From Syngnathus acus (taxonomy: Eukaryota; Chordata; Actinopteri; Syngnathiformes; Syngnathidae), in NCBI RefSeq assembly GCF_901709675.1, contig NC_051099.1, positions 5,768,001 through 5,832,000 of the forward strand: a DNA stretch of 64,000 nucleotides, given 5' to 3'. Each line of letters begins with the position of its first letter. Position 1 is the stretch's first letter. A program made the translations under genes and the position numbers. Shown piece by piece: positions 34,652-45,165 of the stretch. The notes below the pieces were generated by a model, which worked only from the letters and a program-made list of their open reading frames with translations, was not told the origin of the DNA and made no database searches.

Positions 34652-37600
34652 GTACGTACCTCCAAAATCATGAAACCTTTTGAAAATGGACCGAAGCTTT
34701 CACCGCACATTGAATCTAAAAGTATTCAAAGGGAATGTTATTCTTCACAAAGTCACGTACGACACGAAGTTTAGTCATTTCGTTCGCGGTGACGAGATGA
34801 GCCTTTGATGACCTTTCCGATCAATTATTTGATAAGGTTGTGCGCCTGTCCATGAATCTCTTTATCGCGAGAATGCTGTAATTGTTTTGTCTTACGAGCT
34901 AAATGAAACCAAATGAAATACGCCCACTTTACTGGTCGTGTTTGCGTTGTCGCTAGCAAGTTGTCCGTTTAATTACAATGGCTTTGCATATTTTTGCTAA
35001 CAGTAGGGCTTATTTGCTTACTTCAAAAAATAAAAATAAAAAAAAAATCACCACGACCGCAAAAACAGACAGAATTGACAAGTCGCTCCTGGTTTGTTTG
35101 GCTTAATCTACAGTCATTTGCATTTATAATGCGAAAACTACCATCATATATTTGTCTTTGTATCTATGGGCGCTAACACGTATCTAAAGCGCACACATAC
35201 AGCCACCCACACGGATCTTAACATATTGATCCACGAGTGAGTTTTCCCAGGCCCCCTTCAGGGCTCATAAATAAATGTCGGACTCTTTGTTTTAAATCCA
35301 TACCAGCCCTCCCTCCATCCGTCCGTCCGTTCGTCTCCTCGACACCTTACTTTACGAGATTTTCCCACCACTTTGCGGTAATGCCGAGTAAAAAGCATCC
35401 CGCTCCGAGTCATCCTCCTAAAAGCCTCTTTTGGGAGTTTTCTCATTTTCATTGTTTCTGTTTCTTCTTTCTTTTTGTTTGTTTGTGTCCGTCTCTTTTC
35501 CGGTTGTTTCCGTCTCTTATGTTTTCCATCGGAGCTCTCAGGCCTTTTATTCACACGTAAGTTTCCCCTGTCTGTCTGTCCGTCCGCTTTCTTTTCCCCG
35601 CTTTTGAACGAAGTCTTTTTTTTCTTTAAATGACATTCCGTTCCTTTTCTCTAAAGGCCGTGCGCTAGATTGAATCTGTAGCTTAGCTTGTATTTCTCCC
35701 TTTTAACATCTCTTCCTGTCGTTCAGTAAATTGCAAATTGGGCTTGAGCAAGGTCGTTAAATGAGGTACACGCTACTGGGAACCGAGGTGTATTATCATA
35801 AGGAAATCAATGAGGTACTTACTGGTCGTAATGTTAAAGGCCGGACATCTTTGCATTTAAATCTCCCCCGCAAGGATTACGCTTTAAAGAGCTCCAAGTC
35901 TCACAAATCTTTCTTGCGCTTGTTAGCACTGGTAGGAGTGCACTTTTATTTTTAGTCCTCTTAATGTTATGTTTACTCCGATGAGATGCACATTTGGTTG
36001 GATCAAAGTCCTTGGCTCAAATATGCATAGTACAAAAAGTGGCCTTGCCTTTATCAATTCCCGCTTTTTGTTGCAAATGTGGCTACCGAAAATGTTAAAC
36101 GTTATTTGTCATTTATTAATTTGTGGATTTAGCTATTTTTTTGTTTTGTTGCTATTTCAAATGAGCCACAACATGCTAAAAGTACAAGATTCTCTATCGC
36201 AGTGTAGCAAATGGACAATGTGTTCCACCATTTTTCAGCATCATCAGAGGCTCCGCCCCTTATCGTTACCACCGTTACGGCGCTTAGTGAGTATGCCACC
36301 GTGCTCGTTACTGTTTGCTTGCTAACTAGCTTCGCGTTGGTTTGGAGAGTTGTCTTAGTATCAAATGGGCCGGTATAGTGGTGGATTTACTAACTGCATA
36401 TTAGAAACGTGTGGCATGGAATTTATGCATTATTATTCCAATCAAACTGAGCATATTTCCTCAAACAGTGGTCGTCGAATTTAAAGCATTAGCGCAAGTC
36501 ACCAGAACAGTTCTTCTTAATTTAATTTAAGCTTTTATTTAAGCTTCATTTGTGTTGAAAAAAAATATTTTGTGTGTGTGTGTGTGTGTGTTCATTATGT
36601 GTGCAACATTGTTTCTGTTTTTTACGTTAACATTTTCATCATTTCCATAAATGTTTTCCTTTTTGTACCCCCCCCCCCCCCTTCCCTCCCATGCCCCGCC
36701 CCCATATTGACCACGTCGACCAATCATGTGACATGTGACTTTGACATGTGGCTCTTGCATGGTGCTGATGATGTCTCCATCACCGTCCAACAGAAGGTAA
36801 CTTTTGTTCATTATTTGCAGACCGTTAAGGAGCACATTTTAGTCGACGAGGCCATTTCAGCGTCATTTGTAATCGCTCATTCGCGTCTAAGGTTTGATTA
36901 CTTGATAGATCGTCACCGCATCGACTTTTTTTGTCACGATTTTAGAGTGTGACCTTGATAAAAGTGCATTTTTTTTCAGGTTGAGTTAGTTCTTTGAAAG
37001 CAGACATGTTATTTATTTATTTATTCATTGCTGTTTTATTAATGACTCATTTGAAATTGCCGGTAATGTCGCACGATATACTATATAATCATCCCATCGT
37101 TAAAAAAATGATTCTAAAATTTGCTTAAAAAATGTTTGATTTTTGCTTGTTTTGTTGCTCAATTGATTTATGTTGCAAAATATTTTATGAATTTTGTTGG
37201 AACACAATTACCCCATTGTGCTCCCCCCGCCCGATAACCCTTAATTGTTTACATTTTTTTAAATTTCCTATTCCTTGCGAATCGTATTTGATTGGCCAAC
37301 CAATGACGCCAGTGCTGCATGCAAGTCGATGCCTTGTTCCTCTTCTCCCGCTTCCTCTTCTCTTCTATTTTGATTCTCACGGAAAACCCTGTTTGTGTGT
37401 CATCACTGCCATGTCTTATCCATCCCCATAAATCACAAAAATATGTTTCAGAATGAGTGCCTATGGTATCATTTACACGGTGCCCCGAGTACCATGAACC
37501 TTTTTTTCTTCTTCGCCTTCTATTTCCCCTTACAATTCTCTTTGTCACTTTGAGCATCTGAAAACAACACCAACAAAAGAAGCAACATGACTTCTGTACA

Positions 37601-37901
37601 ACAATACTGTGTGCCTGGCCTGCCCGTCACCCTTTTGAGCCGCTTCGCTAACATTCCCGTCACGCTAACCGGAATGCGCACCCTGGAATTTAAAATGTCA
37701 CTAACACCGATATTGCATTTCCTAACCATTTTCGAGCGGCTGTTTATTAACCGCCATAGGCAAACATTCCAATATTGATCAGATGTGAGAGGTGGAGGCT
37801 TGCAATATAGGACATTTCAAGTGAGATTGAGACTTTTATATTAAGCGTGACATTTATTCAGGCTTAATGAGCGTCTGTTTACTCTCATTTACTCTTCGTA
37901 G
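34652..37901 (+). other. ncam1: ncam1 intron 12
   Basis: At 3250 bases this is the longest intron between the Ig5 and transmembrane exons. In mammals this position holds the muscle-specific (MSD) and AAG alternative microexons. I searched for phase-compatible microexons but could not support any by sequence. It contains a (TG)11 tract at 36570-36591, a C run at about 36669-36680, and pyrimidine-rich stretches at 35300-35600 and 37500-37550. Confidence 0.75.
36570..36591 (+). repeat. (TG)n microsatellite in ncam1 intron 12
   Basis: Eleven TG units following TTT, bounded on the right by TTCATTATG. A poly-C run lies about 80 bases downstream. Perfect units suggest length polymorphism. Confidence 0.9.
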
Positions 37902-38026
37902 GGGAACCCAGCACCCCGAAATTGGAGGCCATGGTTCAAAATCAGGGCAACGCTCTTAAGGTCAACTGGATCATGCAGGACGATGGCGGCTCCCCCATTA
38001 ATCATTACCTGGTCCGATACAAGGCC
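37902..38026 (+). CDS. ncam1: ncam1 exon 13: first half of fibronectin III domain 2
   Basis: 125 bases, entering in phase 1 after CTTCGTAG and leaving in phase 0 at AAGGCC|GTAAGT. The product is REPSTPKLEAMVQNQGNALK, then VNWIMQDDGGSPINHYLVRY and KA. Human reads GEPSAPKLEGQMGEDGNSIKVNLIKQDDGGSPIRHYLVRYRA. The block QDDGGSPI-HYLVRY is nearly identical. The domain is the site through which NCAM engages the FGF receptor. Confidence 0.96.
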
Positions 38027-38143
38027 GTAAGTCTTTTCCAGTTGCCTCGTTTGCACTATTTTGCAGCATTCATCCAAAATCCATCACGTTTTCTTTTTTC
38101 GAGCGAGCTAACCACTAGAAAATGTTGCCGCTTCCTTCCTCAG

Positions 38144-38324
38144 AAGCACGTGTCGGACTGGAAACCCGAGATCCGCATGCCGCGCAGCAGCGAGTACGTG
38201 GTGTTGAGCGGGCTGGACTGGAATACCGAGTACGAGATCCGGATTGTGGCGGTCAACCAGAAGGGCAAATCCGAGCCCGGCATCCTGTCCTTTAGAACGG
38301 CCACAGAACCCACCACCATGCCAG
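38144..38324 (+). CDS. ncam1: ncam1 exon 14: second half of fibronectin III domain 2
   Basis: 181 bases, phase 0 to 1. The product is KHVSDWKPEIRMPRSSEYVV, then LSGLDWNTEYEIRIVAVNQK and GKSEPGILSFRTATEPTTMP. Human reads SSEWKPEIRLPSGSDHVMLKSLDWNAEYEVYVVAENQQGKSKAAHFVFRTSAQPTAIP. EIRIVAVNQKGKS matches the FGF-receptor-binding FG-loop region of mammals. The phase-1 end is the branching point: it can join exon 15 (GPI form) or exon 16 (transmembrane forms). Confidence 0.96.
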
Positions 38325-39783
38325 GTACGCTAGTCTTTATCCCTCGCTCGAGACACACATTCACACACTCACACACACAAACAGCAGGCATTAATTCGGG
38401 GTAGGGCTTTTATTATTTACATTTATTTATTATTATTTATTTTTTTAAAACCATGGCCAACGCCATTACCTTTTTTTTTAAACATCGAACGAATCAGGCC
38501 TTTATTATTATTATTATTATTTCCATTTTTTCAATGGTTTGGCTGTTCTTATTTGATTGCTCGGTATTTGTTTTATTTGCATAAGTGCATTTATAATATC
38601 ATGCTATATTTCCTCCAAATGTCTCTTAAATGTCAAATTTTATTTGCCGATCAATATGAAAGAACATGCTTTCACAATTAATATTTGAGCAGCACCGCTA
38701 CTGAATTGAAAATACGATGATGACATCATGCAGGGGTATCTAATATATTGTCTGTGGAGGTTATATGGAGAGCATAGTGTTTGGGTTGGTATTTAGAATG
38801 TAGATTCTTCAGCGATACCTTCACCAAAGAGAAGTGGATTTGCATTTCAGAAGGCACCTCACGGTGGCCAGGCTAAGCAAGATAACCATTGAGTAAATAG
38901 CGCAAGAAGGTTTTCGCAACTGCAGCGCTCGGCATCACGCTAATCTACGGTCAAATCGTCCAGGCAGGCTCAGCCAGCGATATAGCGAGAACATTTTTTT
39001 TTATCTCCATTAAAGGCTCTACTCCAGCAGTCACGGTGTTGCTGTTGCGCAATAATGTTACCGTTGGTCCACTTCCCCGCCACAATGCACCACAGACTTG
39101 GAAAAGTCTTGAGAAAAACAAAAAATAAATTTCGCCCATCCTCGCCCCAAAGTCTTATTTTTCTTCATTTCTATGGGAAGAGCTTTTCATGTCATGGCCT
39201 CATTTCAAAACAATCCGGCTTTTTTGGTCTCATCAAAAAGCAAATATGCACTTGGCTGATGTGAAGTGATCATGTTGAGTGTTTTATTGAAAATGAATTT
39301 TAAACTAATGATGCTTGCGTTTGATACCAAGGACCATGATAAAAAAATAATAATAATGGCATATTGAATCTCAATTACTATATTGAATTAGATTTTACAG
39401 TCTTTTCACCAGGGCCCCACTATTTCCACTCATGCTTGCCATAAACCATCTGCCTTGCTAACTAACATGCTATGGCTTCTTTTCTTTTTTTTACTCCTTA
39501 AATCTCTTCTAACCTTTCAGGGTTTGTATTTCTGTATTTCTGACTTTGTTTTTTTTCCTATTTCTCCCCCCCTCCCCCCTTTCTCTTCACTCCTCTCCCC
39601 CCCTTGTTGTTTCCACCCTCTTCTCGTTGTGTCTCTTGTCTTGTCTTTGTCTTGTCCTGTCCGGCCGGGGGCAATGGTGGGGGGGGGTCGGGTCACCTGT
39701 GGACATTTGTCATCCGCACCCATCACTGGCGTTTCTTGTACTTTTGTGGCACTTGAATTGCGGCCTTTTGGAAATCTCCGCAG
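38325..39783 (+). other. ncam1: ncam1 intron 14a (before the GPI exon)
   Basis: 1459 bases between exon 14 and exon 15. It includes a (TTA)n stretch at about 38501-38521. At 39540-39690 a pyrimidine-rich stretch with C runs precedes the exon 15 acceptor. No further exon was recognised. Confidence 0.8.
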
Positions 39784-39866
39784 CGACGCTGGGTTGCCAT
39801 TGCGCAACGTACAGTTTGGCAGCTCTTCTGCTCTCCACTTCGCTGGCTGCGCTCTGGCTCTGGTAA
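39784..39866 (+). CDS. ncam1: ncam1 exon 15: alternative terminal exon of the GPI-anchored (NCAM-120-type) form
   Basis: The acceptor AATCTCCGCAG leads into 83 bases that join exon 14 in phase and end at TAA. The product is ATLGCHCATYSLAALLL, then STSLAALWLW. The mammalian counterpart starts ATLGG and ends in a hydrophobic tail (SYTLVSLLFSAVTLLLLC in mouse). The shared ATLG start, the T-Y-S-L/S-Y-T-L piece, the length and the hydrophobic end with no cytoplasmic residues are the hallmarks of a GPI-attachment signal. Using this exon removes the transmembrane and cytoplasmic parts. The two cysteines after ATLG are unusual. I have not assigned the attachment residue. Confidence 0.88.
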
Positions 39867-40168
39867 AACTGATTTCATCCGAGGAGAAGGGAGGAAAGGA
39901 AAACCCGTTTGTTGGCTTTGACAAAGACCCCCCACCTCCCCCCTTTTACGCTTTTATGCCTTTTTGAGCCTTGCGCAGCCACAAACAAGATTGAAACAAG
40001 ATGACGAGTCCAATGTTGCTTTTCCGATGATTATTATTATTTTGACAGGGTGCTGCTCTGTACGTGCATCAATTTTCTTTGGCGGGATTATGAGTGGGCT
40101 GATTCTTTTTTTTTCTGTTCCGTTTTCTTATTGTATTGTATATGAATATATGGAAGGACTTTCTATAT

Positions 40169-40365
40169 CAGGGGTGTCCAAAGTGCTTCCAATTTTGGCC
40201 CCTTTGCTTATATTTTTAATTAGCCCATCATTGCAAAATCAGTTTTGCTTTGTTGCATCTAGAATGAAAAGCTGAAAACCTTTTTTTTTTTTCTCGATCA
40301 ATCACACAATTGTGTAATAAATTCAATTGCTCCCGCATGTTTACTAAACGTTTTGGACACCCCTG
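40169..40365. mobile_element. short inverted-repeat element (hAT-like ends), 197 bp
   Basis: The left end CAGGGGTGTCCAAA and the right end TTTTGGACACCCCTG are inverted complements over 14 bases. Ends of the CAGGGGT...ACCCCTG type are common in non-autonomous hAT elements of vertebrates. No 8-bp target duplication was visible, so the superfamily is tentative. It carries an AATAAA at 40316-40321, about 450 bases after the GPI-form stop codon. Confidence 0.65.
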
Positions 40366-40374
40366 GTCCAAAGT

Positions 40375-40564
40375 TGGGGATGGGCATAAGAATGGATTTA
40401 TTGACCATTAGCAATCCCGTCGCTATTGATTGTGGCTTGAACATTTTGCAGTCTTAAGTTGGGAAGCTGATCTGCAGCCACAAAATGGCAGCTCACATCA
40501 AAACAGGAATGAAAAAAAAAAAGTTTTTAAAGCATTTCCCCTCTTCTGGAATGCCCATCCCTAG
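40375..40564. mobile_element. short inverted-repeat element (hAT-like ends), 190 bp
   Basis: The left end TGGGGATGGGCAT and the right end ATGCCCATCCCTA are inverted complements with one mismatch. It begins only nine bases after the neighbouring element ends. No coding capacity and no clear target duplication. The ends again resemble hAT-type termini. Confidence 0.5.
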
Positions 40565-41127
40565 TTGCTTTTATTTTGCAAGTCGGATAACGGGTGGCGT
40601 TGAGTTAGGAATACGTAACACATTCATAATGCCTTAAAGTGAACTTGAGAGTCACATGATTGTGTGATTGTGCAGTAGTTGGACTGACGCCGAGAGGCTT
40701 TTATTTCTTCTTCTTCTTCTCTTGGCCGGAGAGCATGAAGAGAGCATGACGCATAGCACCCACCCCCCGGTCAAGCATTATGAATGTGTTTAAAGCAGGA
40801 GGAATACACTCCAAATTAGAACATTAAATCAATTCTGCTGCACTTATTTGTTCTCCCCACATTTTGACAAAAACGCCTTGAAAGGAAAATGAATGGAATT
40901 TGTGTGTACATAATCTTTTCAGAATGAAATCCCAGAAATCAGCTGTTATTTTCACTCGTTTTGTCTTTATACAAGAAATGTCTCGGGGGTCGAAAATCCG
41001 TGCATCGTTATGAAAAAGACGAAAAGGAGCATCGTTTTGGATTATGTGAAATGTTTTTTGGTTTGAAGACATTTTTGTAAGTACATATCTGTGTGTGTTT
41101 CAATGTAAGCGTTGTTGGGGTGGTGGA

Positions 41128-41133
41128 AATAAA
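41128..41133 (+). promoter_or_regulatory. ncam1: candidate polyadenylation signal for the GPI form
   Basis: AATAAA is followed immediately by GTGTGTCTGTTTTTC, a GU/U-rich downstream element. It lies 1262 bases after the exon 15 stop codon. Another AATAAA at 40316 lies inside a repeat and lacks an obvious GU-rich follow-up, so I prefer this one. Transcript evidence is absent. Confidence 0.4.
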
Positions 41134-42581
41134 GTGTGTCTGTTTTTCTTTCACCAAAGAAATTTGATTTTTGTCAGCTGGAGTGTAGAATGCGTCGGTC
41201 AAAGTTGAAACCACAAAGGGTTTTTGTGGCGGGCAGCATTATTTTATGTATTTATGTTATTGTTCCCCCTGGGTTACGCTGACAAGCAATTAGCTGCGCG
41301 AGGGCACACGATACAAAAATGCATGTGACAACTGAGCGCTAGGGAAACCCGTGTACATTTTTCCTTTAATCAAACAGATGCGCCCGGTGATTGTTTCCTC
41401 AGCCTCGCTAATTAAAACATGGCACCCGCTAATGAAAAGAGGACGGGGGGCTCGGGTATCTGCTTCCCTCCGGATGCTCATCAATCATTTAGCGCCGGTT
41501 TTCAGACAACCGCCTTCGCCCAAAACCGACAACGGTTTGATGCGGTAAAAACCACGTCGGCGGTTATCATCCCTTGTGGTCAAGGTGACTACGACAGCTT
41601 GCCTGGAAAATCTTTGCTTATTTTTTCTCTTGGAATTTGTTCATGCGCATTTTTCCATGCAAACGGCAAAATTAAAGTCGCAATAGCATTTGGGTCTTTT
41701 GTCTGCTGTCCTTGCGTCTTTCTGCATGCGAGTCGTTTTCCTTCTTGGTTTCCACACTCTGTCTGTCCTCTCTCCAGGTCTCCTTCCTCGGTGAGAGGAC
41801 GTCGCGTGGCTCAGGTCCACCTGGAAAGTCGCCTGACGTCCTCCCAGCCGTCTCCTCTATCCGCTGTCACTCATTTTATCGTTGGGCCATCCTGTCTTTC
41901 CATACACTCAACTTCTACTTTCCAAATCTGCTGGGGGTTCATTAACATTCAAAGTGATGTCAAAGCAGCCCGCTGGACTACCTGGATAGAAGTAGTGAAA
42001 GGAAAATCATTAGCTGTCACTCCAAGGCGTCGTCCAGTCATGTAAAGCGTCATCTTAGTGCTGTATCGATTGCTTTTTTGGCAAAAGGTTTTTAGCGCAG
42101 CTGAGGCTTATCGCACGCCACGAGCTGACAAGCACCGGGAAGAGAAATGTCTGCGTTGTCCATCGTGACACTTCCTGATTTATGCTCCCCCGACATCCAC
42201 CGCCGCCACATCTATTTCTGAACGTACGCCGCATGATTTATTGCGCCTGTTAAAATGTAAATGAAACGCCTTGGCGGGTTGGGGGGGGGGGGGAGCATTG
42301 TTGTGTTTACCAGGCAGTGCAAAGCGAGGCCTCGGTGTCCAATTAGAAATCAATTGAGCATGTGTTGCCGGAAAATGTATTTGGAGGAAAAGTGGAAAAG
42401 AGGTGTTATCATTCATGGTGACAGGAGCGCAGGCCATGTAAATCGTTAGCCACCGCCATGCCGGTGACCTTCCTTAAAGGCATTCTGCAAATAGAATGAA
42501 GCCCCGGTATTGGTCAATCAAAAAAGATGTGTGAATGATTGACAGAATTTCTCATCGGTCCTTCCCTCCTCACCTTTCCAG

Positions 42582-42783
42582 GCGCCTCGGGCTCCGGCCT
42601 GAGCACGGGCGCCATCGTGGGCATCCTCATCGTGGTCTTCTTCGTGCTGCTGGTGGCCGTGGACGTCACTTGCTACTTCCTCAACAAGTGCGGCGTCCTC
42701 ATGTGCATCGCCATCAACTTCTGCGGGAAGGCTGGCCCCGGAGCCAAGAGCAAGGACATGGAGGAGGGCAAGGCTGCCTTCAC
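42582..42783 (+). CDS. ncam1: ncam1 exon 16: transmembrane helix and juxtamembrane tail
   Basis: 202 bases, phase 1 to phase 2 (TTCAC|GTGAGT). The product is GASGSGLSTGAIVGILIVVF, then FVLLVAVDVTCYFLNKCGVL and MCIAINFCGKAGPGAKSKDM, ending EEGKAAF. It is almost identical to human GLSTGAIVGILIVIFVLLLVVVDITCYFLNKCGLFMCIAVNLCGKAGPGAKGKDMEEGKAAF. It contains one membrane-spanning segment followed by four cysteines, of which the juxtamembrane ones are palmitoylated in mammals. The exon is shared by the 140- and 180-kDa-type forms. The next intron is 83 bases. Confidence 0.97.
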
Positions 42784-42866
42784 GTGAGTCCTGAAAAAAA
42801 AAACAATTAAGCTAGAGGTTCTATCGAGGAAGAAGGCTGACCAGTTCTTGTTTCTTGTACCAACAG

Positions 42867-42983
42867 GAAGGATGAGTCCAAGGAGCCCATTGTGGAGGTG
42901 AGAACGGAGGAAGAGCCAACACAGAACCAAGAGGGAGTCGGACCCACCGAGCCAAATGAGACCACGCCTCTGACAGAACCTGA
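42867..42983 (+). CDS. ncam1: ncam1 exon 17: cytoplasmic tail, common segment
   Basis: 117 bases, phase 2 to phase 2. The product is [20 protein letters not shown], then [19 protein letters not shown]. Human reads [39 protein letters not shown]. The segment is acidic and intracellular. Its phase-2 end can be joined to exon 18 or straight to exon 19, and both keep the frame. Confidence 0.97.
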
Positions 42984-43604
42984 GTGAGTATAAACGTTGA
43001 CTTGGCGACCGCCATCTTGGTAAAGAAAAAAAAGAAAACTGTTTTGTGAAAATAATGTCAAAATTCTCAGTATCCAAAGTAGCATTTTGTTGTTCCAATA
43101 GCATTGTGTATAAAAAAAAAAATCATGAATGTTCCAAGATTTGAACGTACTTCAAAATTAAGGCTACATTTTATGGCACCAGTTCTAACAAAAAATTTTC
43201 ATGTTTGACAAAAGTTAATACACAGTTAAAAAAATAAAAATAAAGGAATCACTTCACTGGTTCTTTTATCTCAAACAAATTATTTTAGGTGCATTACCTG
43301 ACATGTTTCGGCTTGTACTTCCGCCTTCATCAAAATAATTTTCAAACAATTCAGGAATATTTTGCACAAAATGAAATTAGCTTTATCATCGTCACCCCTG
43401 ACATTTGCTTCATTTTGTTTCGCCCTACAAGTGGTTTCTGGCTTGTTTTTATCCTCCTCACATTTGGATTGTGTCGATCTTTGTGTTTGACTGCAGCACA
43501 GTATGGCTCACTCACCCCAAACTCTCCCTCCTCTTCCCCCTTCTTTATTTTCTCACCTTTCTGCCGGTGCTACCATCCCTCACCTTTAACCCCCCCCGAA
43601 ACAG
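42984..43604 (+). other. ncam1: ncam1 intron 17
   Basis: A 621-base intron. It ends in an unusual acceptor region: a T/C-rich tract to about 43585, then a C run, then CCGAAACAG. Nothing else was recognised. Confidence 0.85.
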
Positions 43605-43931
43605 GCCCGCTGCCGCCGATGCCGCCTCCCCAGCAGCACCGCTCCTTTCCAATGCTACTAATTCGCTCGCCGAGAGCTTTAGTCCGCCCAAAGACAACCC
43701 CCCGAAAAGCAGCCCGTCCGCACAGTCAGGCACGGTCGAAAGCCAGACCCCACTGGTAGACCTGAGCGACACACCTAAAGCTGTCCCCGTCTCGGAGCCG
43801 GTCAGGGCCAACGGCGAGGGGCCGCAGAAGCAGTGCGAGGCCCCCAACAGACCCCCGACTCAAATCGATGGCTCGACTAAGGACGCACCTCACTCCCCCA
43901 GCAGAGATGCCACCACACGCCCCCAAAATGA
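43605..43931 (+). CDS. ncam1: ncam1 exon 18: insert specific to the 180-kDa-type form
   Basis: 327 bases (109 codons) in phase 2 at both ends, after CGAAACAG and before GA|GTATGA. The product starts PAAADAASPAAPLLSNATNS and is rich in P, S, T and A with many acidic residues, as expected for the large cytoplasmic insert of NCAM-180. It includes SFSPPKDNPPKSSPSAQSG and TPLVDLSDTPKAVPVSEP. The mammalian insert is about 267 residues, so this one is less than half as long. If the donor is not used, the frame ends eight codons later at TAA (43954-43956). The donor is weak and a long TG repeat starts 49 bases after it. Confidence 0.88.
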
Positions 43932-45056
<1,125 letters not shown>

Positions 45057-45165
45057 TGGCAAAACCAAGGACGACGTCAAGACGGAGGCCAACAACACCG
45101 CGGCCGAGGTGAAGACGGTCCCCAACGAGGCGCCCCAGACCAACGGCAACGAGAGCAAAGCGTAA
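45057..45165 (+). CDS. ncam1: ncam1 exon 19: C-terminal coding exon
   Basis: 109 bases from TCTTTGCAG to TAA, entering in phase 2. The product is DGKTKDDVKTEANNTAAEVK, then TVPNEAPQTNGNESKA. Human ends PAPAEVKTVPNDATQTKENESKA, so AEVKTVPN and the terminal NESKA are conserved. It closes both transmembrane forms. The exon continues into a long 3' UTR. Confidence 0.97.

Larger units (their letters stand above)
39867..42581 (+). other. ncam1: 3' UTR of the GPI form and intron before exon 16
   Basis: When exon 15 is used, this stretch begins as its 3' UTR; otherwise it is intron. It contains two short inverted-repeat elements (40169-40365 and 40375-40564), AATAAA signals at 40316 and 41128, a C/A-rich stretch near 40760, and a G run at about 42283-42293. 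The 208-codon frame at 41419-42045 has no family resemblance and no splice signals at its ends. Confidence 0.7.

Noticed and set aside
34652-37901. Muscle-specific (MSD) or AAG microexons expected between exons 12 and 13
   Set aside because: No short, phase-compatible segment with AG and GT borders could be matched to a known MSD sequence. Chance candidates were too many to choose among.
41419-42045. 208-codon open frame between the GPI exon and the transmembrane exon
   Set aside because: No family resemblance, no splice signals or promoter at its ends, and it lies in ncam1 intron sequence. Most likely chance.
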